Positions 17,326 through 23,975 of a stretch of 64,000 bases of DNA are shown in pieces. The notes beneath the pieces were generated by a model, which was not told where the DNA came from, did no database searches, and was given only the letters and a program-made list of their open reading frames with translations. Position 1 is the stretch's first letter. The number at the start of each line of letters is the position of its first letter. The stretch spans positions 62,001 through 126,000 of the forward strand of contig JAILMW010000007.1 in NCBI GenBank assembly GCA_024692235.1, in the 5' to 3' direction. The stretch comes from Saccharofermentans sp. (GTDB taxonomy: Bacteria > Bacillota > Clostridia > Saccharofermentanales > Saccharofermentanaceae). The translations under genes were made by a program, and so were the position numbers.

Positions 17326-19254
17326 ATGGAAAAACGTTTGAAGATAGCTGTCTTTACTTCGAATATATATGAGCCTATGGTTCAAACGATGCTTAACGGC
17401 ATTACCAAAGCTGCAGAAGAACTTGGCATCAAGCTCATATGCTTTACAAGCTTCAGCGATTCATACAGCAGTAAGACTTATCAGAAGTTCCAAAGATATA
17501 ACGAAGGTGACATAGTAGCCATAGAGCTTCCTGACCTCGACGATTTTGACGGAGTTATAAAGGTCGATCAGTCGTCGAGCGGATATACACATGAACATCT
17601 CATGAGAAGACTTAGCGGTATTACTATACCGGTCATAAATGTCGGAAGTAAGGTCGACGGCCTTGTAAATATTCTTAATGACGAGACAAGATCTTTCAGT
17701 GACATCGTTGAACATGTAATATCTCATCACGGGTGCAGGGATATCTATCATCTTGCAGGGATCGAGGATAAGTACTTTACAAAGGAGAGAGTCGATGCCT
17801 ATAAGAATGTTCTTATAGAGCATGGTATCGATTATGATCCTTCCAAGGTCTATTACGGGACATTGTGGAAAGATTGCGGTGAAGCAGCTCTGGATTATTT
17901 CCTTGATGATTGTAAGAAGAAGGGTAAGGTATATCCTGACGCTATTGTATGCGCCAACGATTATTCTGCCATAGGTCTTATAGCGGCCTGCAGCAGAAGA
18001 GGTATAAGAGTACCGGAAGATATTATCATTACGGGATATGACGGTGTTGATGAAGCTTATCAGAATGTTCCTTCTCTGACTACTTCCGAGCAGCCTTTCT
18101 ACGATTCGGGTTATAACAGCGTCTATGTTATAAAGCGTATGTGCGAAGGTGAACGTATCGCCGAGAATATCAGGATTAAAGGCAAGATCATGTGTAAGCA
18201 GTCCTGCGGATGCGAAGCTATATCTTCAACTGCTTTCGAAGATATAAGAAGTACATTTCAAGCGCAGATCGACGGTGCATCGTATCTTGCTCAGTCGATG
18301 ACGAATCTTACTTTGGGAATATCGGATGCTTCTACACTTGAAGAATGCTTCCGTGAGATATCGAATAATGCTTCGATAGATACAGGATTTGAAGACATGC
18401 TCCTTTGCCTTCCTGATAACTGGGATCAGAAAAGAGTAATAACAGAAGGATTCTGCAAAGAGAACGAAGAGATGACCATCGTTGCAGGATTTGTGAACGG
18501 AGCTCCTGTAACTCCTTCTAAGTTCATGAAGAGAGATCTTCTTCCGGAAGCTCTTCTTAATGATGATAAGCCTTACTATATCTTCTCGATACATCACCTG
18601 CAGTATTATATGGGATATCTTATCGTATCGCCCAAGGATAAGTCATATAACAAGCTTACTATGCAGGCCTGGGTAGTTAATCTCGGTTGTATGCTTGATA
18701 ACTGGATAACAAGACAGGAACTCGGAGATGCCTTGAAGCGTATGGAGAATCTTTATAACAGGGATACTCTTACGGATCTTTATAACAGGCACGGATATAA
18801 TATGTTCTTTGAAGAATTTTGCGGGGAGTGCATGAGTTCCGCTTTGCCTCTCGGAGTTCTTATTATCGATATGGACGATCTTAAGTATGTAAACGATAAC
18901 TTCGGCCATGCTGACGGGGATTACTGCCTCTGTGCAATAGCAGAAGGTATGCGGGTCGCATCCAAGCACGGTGAGATATGCCTTCGTACCGGCGGAGACG
19001 AGTTCACGGTAATAGCCAAGGGCTATACGGAAGATATGGCGCGAGAATTTATAGAGCGTATGAGAGAACATATCGATAGCAGGATAAGACGCGATAAAAA
19101 GCCGTATGATGTCAAGGTAAGTACCGGTTATTGCATAAGTATCCCCGAGAACGATCCATCCATGATGACGGAAGTGTCAGAAGAGTATCAGAAGATCGCA
19201 GATTCCATGATGTATGAGGAGAAGAAGACACATAAGGCCAGGAGAAACAGATAA
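17326..19254 (+). CDS. Cytoplasmic sugar-sensor-like diguanylate cyclase
   Basis: 642 residues. Residues 1-290 form a LacI/periplasmic-binding-like sensor (KIAVFTSNIYEPMVQTMLNG; VCANDYSAIGLIAACSRRGI; ITGYDGVD) without the LacI DNA-binding helix-turn-helix and without a signal peptide. A Cys motif (SCGC, near residue 295) closes it. A linker or GAF-like region follows, then a GGDEF domain (about 475-640) with intact LRTGGDEF and DMDDLKYVNDNFGHADGD. I do not see the RxxD inhibitory site five residues before GGDEF. It should make c-di-GMP in response to a small ligand, perhaps a sugar. The start at ATG 17326 follows CCGGAGGG; an upstream in-frame TTG (17305) has no such site. It lies between GH115 and a minor-pilin operon. 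Confidence 0.88.
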   Translation: MEKRLKIAVFTSNIYEPMVQTMLNGITKAAEELGIKLICFTSFSDSYSSKTYQKFQRYNEGDIVAIELPDLDDFDGVIKVDQSSSGYTHEHLMRRLSGITIPVINVGSKVDGLVNILNDETRSFSDIVEHVISHHGCRDIYHLAGIEDKYFTKERVDAYKNVLIEHGIDYDPSKVYYGTLWKDCGEAALDYFLDDCKKKGKVYPDAIVCANDYSAIGLIAACSRRGIRVPEDIIITGYDGVDEAYQNVPSLTTSEQPFYDSGYNSVYVIKRMCEGERIAENIRIKGKIMCKQSCGCEAISSTAFEDIRSTFQAQIDGASYLAQSMTNLTLGISDASTLEECFREISNNASIDTGFEDMLLCLPDNWDQKRVITEGFCKENEEMTIVAGFVNGAPVTPSKFMKRDLLPEALLNDDKPYYIFSIHHLQYYMGYLIVSPKDKSYNKLTMQAWVVNLGCMLDNWITRQELGDALKRMENLYNRDTLTDLYNRHGYNMFFEEFCGECMSSALPLGVLIIDMDDLKYVNDNFGHADGDYCLCAIAEGMRVASKHGEICLRTGGDEFTVIAKGYTEDMAREFIERMREHIDSRIRRDKKPYDVKVSTGYCISIPENDPSMMTEVSEEYQKIADSMMYEEKKTHKARRNR

Positions 19255-19304
19255 ACACTGCTTCTTTCTTATTGATTTGTTAACAGAACGTTATCTTACG
19301 ATTG

Positions 19305-19333
19305 TTGAAGTGGTTATCCATAAAAGCTAAAAT
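19305..19333 (+). promoter_or_regulatory. Promoter of the minor pilin operon
   Basis: TTGAAG (19305-19310), a 17-base spacer and TAAAAT (19328-19333) lie 45 bases before the first minor pilin gene. Confidence 0.55.
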
Positions 19334-19377
19334 TATATTGTAAGTTTATGTTCTGCACACAGGATAAAGGGTCTTAT

Positions 19378-19821
19378 ATGAAGAGATTTAACAAGATATC
19401 TGTTATCAAGAGGACTGCAGGTATACTTCGAGGTAATGAAGGTACCAGTCTTATCCTTGTGTCTGTTATTGCCATCCTGATCATAACTTGTGTTGTTATA
19501 CTTCACGTTACTACAAGTTCATTGTGGGCTTCAGCCGATCTTCAGAAATATCAGGATCAGGCTTATGTCTTAGCTACTTCAATGGGTGATTCCATAGACG
19601 ATCTCGTAGATGAAGGCAAGATCAATATCGCTTCTTATAACGGACAGGTTTTTATAAATGATTCTACACTTCCTGCTTCGTCTGTAACTGCTCAGGTCAA
19701 GCAAAATGCCGACGGTAACTATGAAGTGACAGTTACAGCTACTGCAGGTAACGGTAAGGCAACTTATATCTATAAGGCGACTTACAGGGGCTCGGGAACA
19801 TCTTATACGAGGGTCTATTGA
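19378..19821 (+). CDS. PilX-like minor pseudopilin
   Basis: 147 residues. A basic stretch ending in RGNEG is followed by a hydrophobic helix (TSLILVSVIAILIITCVVIL) and an amphipathic helix, the plan of PilX/GspK-type minor pilins, which often lack the canonical Phe+1 and Glu+5. The C-terminal part is a small beta domain. The start at ATG 19378 follows AAAGGG; an upstream ATG (19348) adds ten unlikely residues. It is the first of three consecutive pilin-like genes, which as a set resemble the priming complex of type IV pili. Confidence 0.7.
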   Translation: MKRFNKISVIKRTAGILRGNEGTSLILVSVIAILIITCVVILHVTTSSLWASADLQKYQDQAYVLATSMGDSIDDLVDEGKINIASYNGQVFINDSTLPASSVTAQVKQNADGNYEVTVTATAGNGKATYIYKATYRGSGTSYTRVY

Positions 19822-19822
19822 T

Positions 19823-20161
19823 ATGAAGAAGCTAAGAAAAGTAACTTCCATATTAAAAGATAACTCCGGCGAGTCCATAGTAGAAGTCCTCGTTGCATTT
19901 ACCGTGCTTTCCATTATGCTTCTTATCTTTGCTGAAGGTCTTCAGATGGCTACGAGAAATTCGGTCAATGCGGATAAGAGCCGTGACGGAGCAGATGCGG
20001 CTATGGCTACGGTACAAAACAGGATAGCTGCAGGAGAGCCTCTGGGTGTAGAAGGGCAGGAGATAGAACTTTCAAACAGCGGAGACGAAGTAACCGGTAT
20101 CGTTCCATATACATATACGGTAGACGGATATACATATGTTATCTATCAGGCGGATCCTTAA
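19823..20161 (+). CDS. PilV/GspI-like minor pseudopilin
   Basis: 112 residues with the prepilin motif NSGESIVEVLVAFTVLSI: cleavage after Gly, Glu at +5 (IVEV), then a membrane helix. The remainder is a short beta domain. It begins one base after the previous stop, and the next gene begins one base after its own stop, so the three are co-translated. SIVEVLVA is characteristic of the PilV/GspI group. Confidence 0.8.
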   Translation: MKKLRKVTSILKDNSGESIVEVLVAFTVLSIMLLIFAEGLQMATRNSVNADKSRDGADAAMATVQNRIAAGEPLGVEGQEIELSNSGDEVTGIVPYTYTVDGYTYVIYQADP

Positions 20162-20162
20162 T

Positions 20163-20900
20163 ATGAGAAAGATGAAGTACAATAAGCGCTCCAAGAAGGG
20201 CATGACATTGGTGGAGATGATCGTCGCCATGGCTTTGACGTCGATATTTCTTGCTTCTTGTGTTGTTCTTATACTTCCCGTCGAAAGGATATATACGGAA
20301 GTTGATAACTCAAGCCGCGCTCAGCTTCTTGCAGATACGGTAGTTAATTCCTTAAGAGCAGAGTGCTCAGGTGCATACATAACATCTCCGACTGACGTTC
20401 GTGTCGTGACATCAGGCGCTTCCGGCACTATCGTTGATGAGTGTAATGCAGCTTACGGTAATACGCTTATAGTAAGGAAGACCGCTTCGTATTTTGCTAC
20501 GATATCCTCTAACTATAATCTTACTCAGACTCATAAGGATACCGTACTTGCTAATGATCCTTCTCCCGTTATGAATTCGACTACGAGCCGTTCCGTATAC
20601 AGGATGACCTTCGTATCAGATCCTCCGAGAAGTGATTCGGCTCACTACGGTCATCTTCATTACGGATATCTTAATGTCGGAGCTGCTTCGTCTGAAGCGG
20701 ATCCTTCTACTTGGGTTCCTTATGACTTTACTAACCCTCTTATAAGCGGCGCTTACGGAGATTTCCTTGTAGCAGTCGAATTCGGTTCCGTCGTTAACGG
20801 TACTGACGGTCTGCCTTCTTATGTCAATTGCACTGTTCGTATATTGAACAGTAATAACGATACAGTCTATTCGAGACAGACGGTTCTCTGCTTTACCTGA
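20163..20900 (+). CDS. PilW/GspJ-like minor pseudopilin
   Basis: 245 residues. The prepilin motif is RSKKGMTLVEMIVAMALTSI: Gly-1, Met+1, Glu+5. It is the longest of the three minor pilins, consistent with PilW/GspJ, which usually have larger C-terminal domains. I start at ATG 20163, two bases after the previous stop; an in-frame upstream codon at 20136 would overlap the previous gene. No terminator with a clear U-tract follows; the next 60 bases hold a nested inverted repeat. Confidence 0.8.
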   Translation: MRKMKYNKRSKKGMTLVEMIVAMALTSIFLASCVVLILPVERIYTEVDNSSRAQLLADTVVNSLRAECSGAYITSPTDVRVVTSGASGTIVDECNAAYGNTLIVRKTASYFATISSNYNLTQTHKDTVLANDPSPVMNSTTSRSVYRMTFVSDPPRSDSAHYGHLHYGYLNVGAASSEADPSTWVPYDFTNPLISGAYGDFLVAVEFGSVVNGTDGLPSYVNCTVRILNSNNDTVYSRQTVLCFT

Positions 20901-20901
20901 T

Positions 20902-20957
20902 AACACACTCTTATCCGCTTTGTGGTAAAATAACCACAGTAGTAACGGGAGTGTGTT
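20902..20957 (+). promoter_or_regulatory. Nested inverted repeats in front of a response regulator gene
   Basis: The outer arms AACACACTC (20902-20910) and GAGTGTGTT (20949-20957) enclose inner arms TGTGGT (20921-20926) and ACCACA (20933-20938). The inner spacer contains TAAAAT, a usable -10 box. It may be a double operator or a folded transcript end; no T-tract follows, so a terminator is less likely. Confidence 0.55.
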
Positions 20958-20966
20958 CTATTAATC

Positions 20967-21632
20967 ATGAAGAAGATCCTCATTGTAGAAGACGACAGTG
21001 ATAACAGGGAAGAACTCTCTGTTCTCTTATCTTGTTCAGGATATGAAGCGCAGTATACGGATAAGTTCGATAATGTTGTTGATACTATCGTCAAGAGTTC
21101 TCCGGATCTTGTTCTTCTTGATATCGATCTTCCCGGATCTGACGGTAAGGAGATCCTTAAGGATGTCCGTAAGAAGAGTAAAGTTCCCGTTATAATGGTG
21201 ACCGGAAGCCAGAGAGAAGCAGATGAGATATTCTCATTCGGATACGGTGCCGACGACTATGTAACAAAGCCCTATAATCCCACTTTGCTCCTTCTTCGAA
21301 TCAATAATATCTTCAAGAGGACTTCCGTCTCGGAAGATGCTATAGAGTATATGGGTCTTAAGATAAATCCCGTACGTAATACCGTGACCGATCCTTCCGG
21401 TAAAGAGTTAGTACTTACTAAGAACGAGAATCTTATCCTCTGTCATCTTATAGGTAAGAGAGGTTCTATCGTCAGTAGAGACGAGCTTATGGATCATCTG
21501 TGGAATAACAGCGAGTTCATAAATGACAATACTTTGACCGTTAATGTCAGCAGGCTTAGAGGCAAGCTTGAATCGGCAGGTGTATCTGACGCTATCGAGA
21601 CAAGGAAAGGCTTAGGATACGTACTGAGATAA
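20967..21632 (+). CDS. OmpR/PhoB-family response regulator, module 1
   Basis: 221 residues: receiver domain (1-115) with the acidic pair in IVEDDSD, phospho-acceptor Asp in LVLLDIDLPG and conserved Lys in YVTKPY, then a winged-helix DNA-binding domain (130-221, ENLILCHLIG...RDELMDHLW...TLTVNVSRLRGKL). The family mates are BceR-like regulators of peptide-detoxification ABC transporters. The kinase gene begins one base after its stop. The operator-like repeats at 22701-22914 are likely targets. Confidence 0.92.
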   Translation: MKKILIVEDDSDNREELSVLLSCSGYEAQYTDKFDNVVDTIVKSSPDLVLLDIDLPGSDGKEILKDVRKKSKVPVIMVTGSQREADEIFSFGYGADDYVTKPYNPTLLLLRINNIFKRTSVSEDAIEYMGLKINPVRNTVTDPSGKELVLTKNENLILCHLIGKRGSIVSRDELMDHLWNNSEFINDNTLTVNVSRLRGKLESAGVSDAIETRKGLGYVLR

Positions 21633-21633
21633 T

Positions 21634-22704
21634 ATGAAGATCGGTATCTACTTTAAGGATAAGTTTTGTGCCCTTACTGCCGTATTACTTCTATGCATTT
21701 TCGTAAGTGCGGTACTTTGGTGCTTTAAGGTAGATATACACGCCATAGTTATTACTGTAGTTCTCATACTTTTTACATTCGGCTTCGATCTTATCATGGA
21801 GTTAAGGAGCAAGAAGAGGTTCCTTGATGCTCTTTATGATAATGCCCATAATATCGACAAGGCATATCTTGTTCTGGAGACCATAACTGAGCCTTCATCT
21901 TCTGAAGGCAAGTTCATCTATGAGCTTCTTTTACATATCAACACTTCGATGGCAGAAGAAGTCAAGAACATAAAGAAGGAATCTTCAGAGTTCAGGGATT
22001 ATATAGAGCTTTGGATACATGAGGTCAAGCTTCCTTTATCAGCCATGAACTTAAAGCTTACTAACCTTATAAGGAAGGAACTTGATAAAGGAGACGAAGA
22101 GTCTGCAGCCAGGATATCAGATTACCGTAAGCTTATGTCTTTGATCCATGTGACACAAGGTTACTTAGAGCAGATCATGTACTATTCAAGGCTTGAGGTG
22201 TCCTCTAAGGATTATCATCTTACGGCCGTGTCCGTTAATTCCATAATCAAGGAAGTAGCAGTCAAGAACCGAGAGAGCATAACAGATAAAGATGTGACAT
22301 TGAACGCTGAGCCTATATCTTCCGACGTCAATGTCATAACAGACGATAAATGGATGATATTTATCCTCGGGCAGCTTATATCTAACAGCCTTAAGTATAA
22401 ACGAGATCCTGATTCTGTAATTGACCTTAAGGCGATAAGGCCGTCTGATAATACCGTAGAGATCAAGGTTCGTGATAACGGTATAGGAATTCCTGCATCA
22501 GATCTTGATAAGGTATTTGAGAAGAGCTTTACGGGAGAGAACGGCAGATTATTCAGTGAGTCTACCGGTATGGGGCTTTATATCGTAAAGACATTATGTG
22601 ACAGGCTCGGTCACGATGTCCGTATCGATTCTGTTCAGGGGCAGTGGACCGAAGTTACCATATCTATCGGTATCAACGATTATCTTGAAGCTGCCGTTAA
22701 GTGA
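21634..22704 (+). CDS. BceS-like intramembrane-sensing histidine kinase
   Basis: 356 residues. Two closely spaced membrane helices (about 12-31 and 36-55) with almost no extracellular loop, a coiled segment, then the H-box ELWIHEVKLPLSAM (His ~129), which closely follows the BceS-type WIHxxKxPL pattern, and the N, G1 and G2 boxes (QLISNSLKY, DNGIGIP, STGMGLYIVK). BceS-type kinases do not sense drug directly; they read the state of a BceAB transporter, here expected to be the pair at 23208-25908. The last codon overlaps the first GTGAC operator arm. Confidence 0.92.
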   Translation: MKIGIYFKDKFCALTAVLLLCIFVSAVLWCFKVDIHAIVITVVLILFTFGFDLIMELRSKKRFLDALYDNAHNIDKAYLVLETITEPSSSEGKFIYELLLHINTSMAEEVKNIKKESSEFRDYIELWIHEVKLPLSAMNLKLTNLIRKELDKGDEESAARISDYRKLMSLIHVTQGYLEQIMYYSRLEVSSKDYHLTAVSVNSIIKEVAVKNRESITDKDVTLNAEPISSDVNVITDDKWMIFILGQLISNSLKYKRDPDSVIDLKAIRPSDNTVEIKVRDNGIGIPASDLDKVFEKSFTGENGRLFSESTGMGLYIVKTLCDRLGHDVRIDSVQGQWTEVTISIGINDYLEAAVK

Positions 22705-22728
22705 CGGTAATGTCACCATTTGTAATAT
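22701..22728 (+). promoter_or_regulatory. Operator-promoter unit, copy 1
   Basis: The inverted repeat GTGAC-N6-GTCAC (22701-22716) includes TGACG-N4-TGTCA, like the TNACA-N4-TGTNA layout reported for BceR-type regulators. TAATAT (22723-22728) lies 7 bases after it and could be a -10 box, putting the operator over the -35 position. Copy 2 has the same geometry. Confidence 0.6.
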
Positions 22729-22765
22729 TAGATTCACGACCGGTTCCCTAATTATCAGTTATAGT

Positions 22766-22777
22766 TAACGTACGTTA
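22766..22777 (+). promoter_or_regulatory. Palindrome TAACGTACGTTA, copy 1
   Basis: A perfect 12-bp palindrome inside the 14-base direct repeat GTTAACGTACGTTA, found 65 bases from the start of operator copy 1. Copy 2 lies 64 bases from the start of operator copy 2. Its function is unknown. Confidence 0.6.
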
Positions 22778-22834
22778 TGAGTTCGTGTGTGTTGAACTTA
22801 ATTACCCTCAGGATTAGGGATGGGTTAAAGTCAG

Positions 22835-22880
22835 GGTCTTCCTTTGTCATTTATACTGACGAGGGAAGATCTTTGCTTTT
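22835..22880 (+). terminator. Hairpin in the kinase-ABC intergenic region, possible attenuator or sRNA terminator
   Basis: The stem 22837-22849 with 22857-22869 pairs over 13 positions with two G-U pairs, a 7-base loop, and a T-rich tail (CTTTGCTTTT). It lies about 100 bases downstream of promoter copy 1 and just before copy 2. Transcripts from copy 1 would therefore stop as an RNA of about 140-150 bases. Confidence 0.6.
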
Positions 22881-22898
22881 GTCTCCCGGTTTCTCAGA

Positions 22899-22927
22899 GT
22901 GACAAAAACGTCACCTTAAGTTATATT
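22899..22927 (+). promoter_or_regulatory. Operator-promoter unit, copy 2
   Basis: GTGAC-N6-GTCAC at 22899-22914 (TGACA-AAAA-CGTCA) is followed by TTATAT/TATATT at 22921-22927, with the same spacing as copy 1. It would drive the small membrane protein and the ABC genes. Confidence 0.6.
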
Positions 22928-22962
22928 CAAATTAGGACAACCCCTTTTCTTTAATGGTAAGT

Positions 22963-22974
22963 TAACGTACGTTA
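22963..22974 (+). promoter_or_regulatory. Palindrome TAACGTACGTTA, copy 2
   Basis: Identical to the palindrome at 22766-22777 and embedded in the same 14-base repeat. It lies 37 bases before the start of the 72-residue membrane protein. Confidence 0.6.
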
Positions 22975-23011
22975 CAAGTGAGTGTTCTTGTAAACATCAG
23001 AGGGAAAGGGT

Positions 23012-23230
23012 ATGGAAATGAGTAAGAGTATAATTGGTCTTGTAATAGCAACAGCAGGAGTTATAGTTGCAGCCTTAGGTACGATGATACGTTTTGTGTC
23101 GACAGGTATGTTGAACGGAGCAGGGATCATAGTTATCGCATTAAGCTGTATCTTAGCCGTTTATAATCTTATCTGTTGCAGGAGTACGAGGGTCGGATCA
23201 ACTGTCTGTGAAAGAGATACTGAGACTTGA
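23012..23230 (+). CDS. Small two-helix membrane protein next to BceAB-like transporter
   Basis: 72 residues with two hydrophobic segments (about 6-28 and 33-54) joined by a short turn, then a basic/polar tail with a Cys pair. The sequence AGGGAAAGGG lies directly before the ATG; a second ATG at 23018 has better spacing. It overlaps the ATPase gene by 23 bases and so is translated with it. I do not recognise a family. Small membrane proteins often accompany stress transporters, so an accessory or signalling role is possible. Confidence 0.65.
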   Translation: MEMSKSIIGLVIATAGVIVAALGTMIRFVSTGMLNGAGIIVIALSCILAVYNLICCRSTRVGSTVCERDTET

Positions 23231-23975
23231 TAATGTAGAGAAGTATTACGGAAGAGGATCTTCTCTTACCAAAGCCGTTGACGGTATATCCTTTTCCGTC
23301 AGCGAGGGCGATTTTGTCGTAATCATGGGTCCTTCGGGCTGTGGCAAGACAACTGTACTTAACTGTATCTCATCTATAGATGACGTCACGTCAGGTAAAG
23401 TCTATCTTGAAGGTGAAGATCTTACCGGAGTATCACGTAAATTCAGGAGTATCATAAGACGAGATAAGCTCGGTATAGTACTTCAGGACTATAACCTTCT
23501 TAATAATCTTACTGTCTACGAGAATATCTCTCTTGCCATGTCCATAAAGGGGATGAGGGTCCGTAAGGATGACCCTGCCATCTTAAAGCTTGCCGAAGAA
23601 CTTGATATAAAAGATCTTCTGGAGAGATTTCCTGATCAGTTAAGTAACGGTCAGAGACAAAGAGCAGCTACTGTAAGAGCGCTTGTCACATCGCCTTCGA
23701 TCCTTCTTGCAGATGAACCTACCGGAGCTCTTGATTCCGAGTCATCATCGAAGCTCTTATCTAAGCTCTTCTATCTTAATTCTCATGACGGAGTCACCGT
23801 TCTTATGGTCACCCATGACGTATTTGCCGCATCTTACGGTAACAGAGTGCTGTTCATGAAGGATGGTATGATTTTCCACGAGCTTAACAGAGGCGATAAG
23901 ACCAGAAAGGAATTCTTTGACGAGATCGTCAGTATCTATTCCTTGTCGGGAAGAAGGAACATCAGTGCCGATTGA
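23208..23975 (+). CDS. BceA-like ABC transporter ATPase, module 1
   Basis: 255 residues of the MacB/BceA class: Walker A GPSGCGKTT, Q-loop LQDYNLLNNLT, signature LSNGQRQRAA (Asn replaces the second Gly of LSGGQ), Walker B ILLADEPTGALD and the H-loop MVTHD. It pairs with the permease that overlaps its 3' end. BceAB pairs free targets from cell-wall-active peptides and signal to a BceS kinase. The start is a GTG at 23208 inside the preceding small gene; MKEILRLDNVEKYYG matches the family N-terminus. Confidence 0.9.
   Translation: MKEILRLDNVEKYYGRGSSLTKAVDGISFSVSEGDFVVIMGPSGCGKTTVLNCISSIDDVTSGKVYLEGEDLTGVSRKFRSIIRRDKLGIVLQDYNLLNNLTVYENISLAMSIKGMRVRKDDPAILKLAEELDIKDLLERFPDQLSNGQRQRAATVRALVTSPSILLADEPTGALDSESSSKLLSKLFYLNSHDGVTVLMVTHDVFAASYGNRVLFMKDGMIFHELNRGDKTRKEFFDEIVSIYSLSGRRNISAD

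Noticed and set aside
22777-22902. 41-codon open frame beginning at the first TAACGTACGTTA palindrome
   Set aside because: No ribosome site, and the hairpin at 22837-22869 lies inside it. Copy 2 has no equivalent frame.
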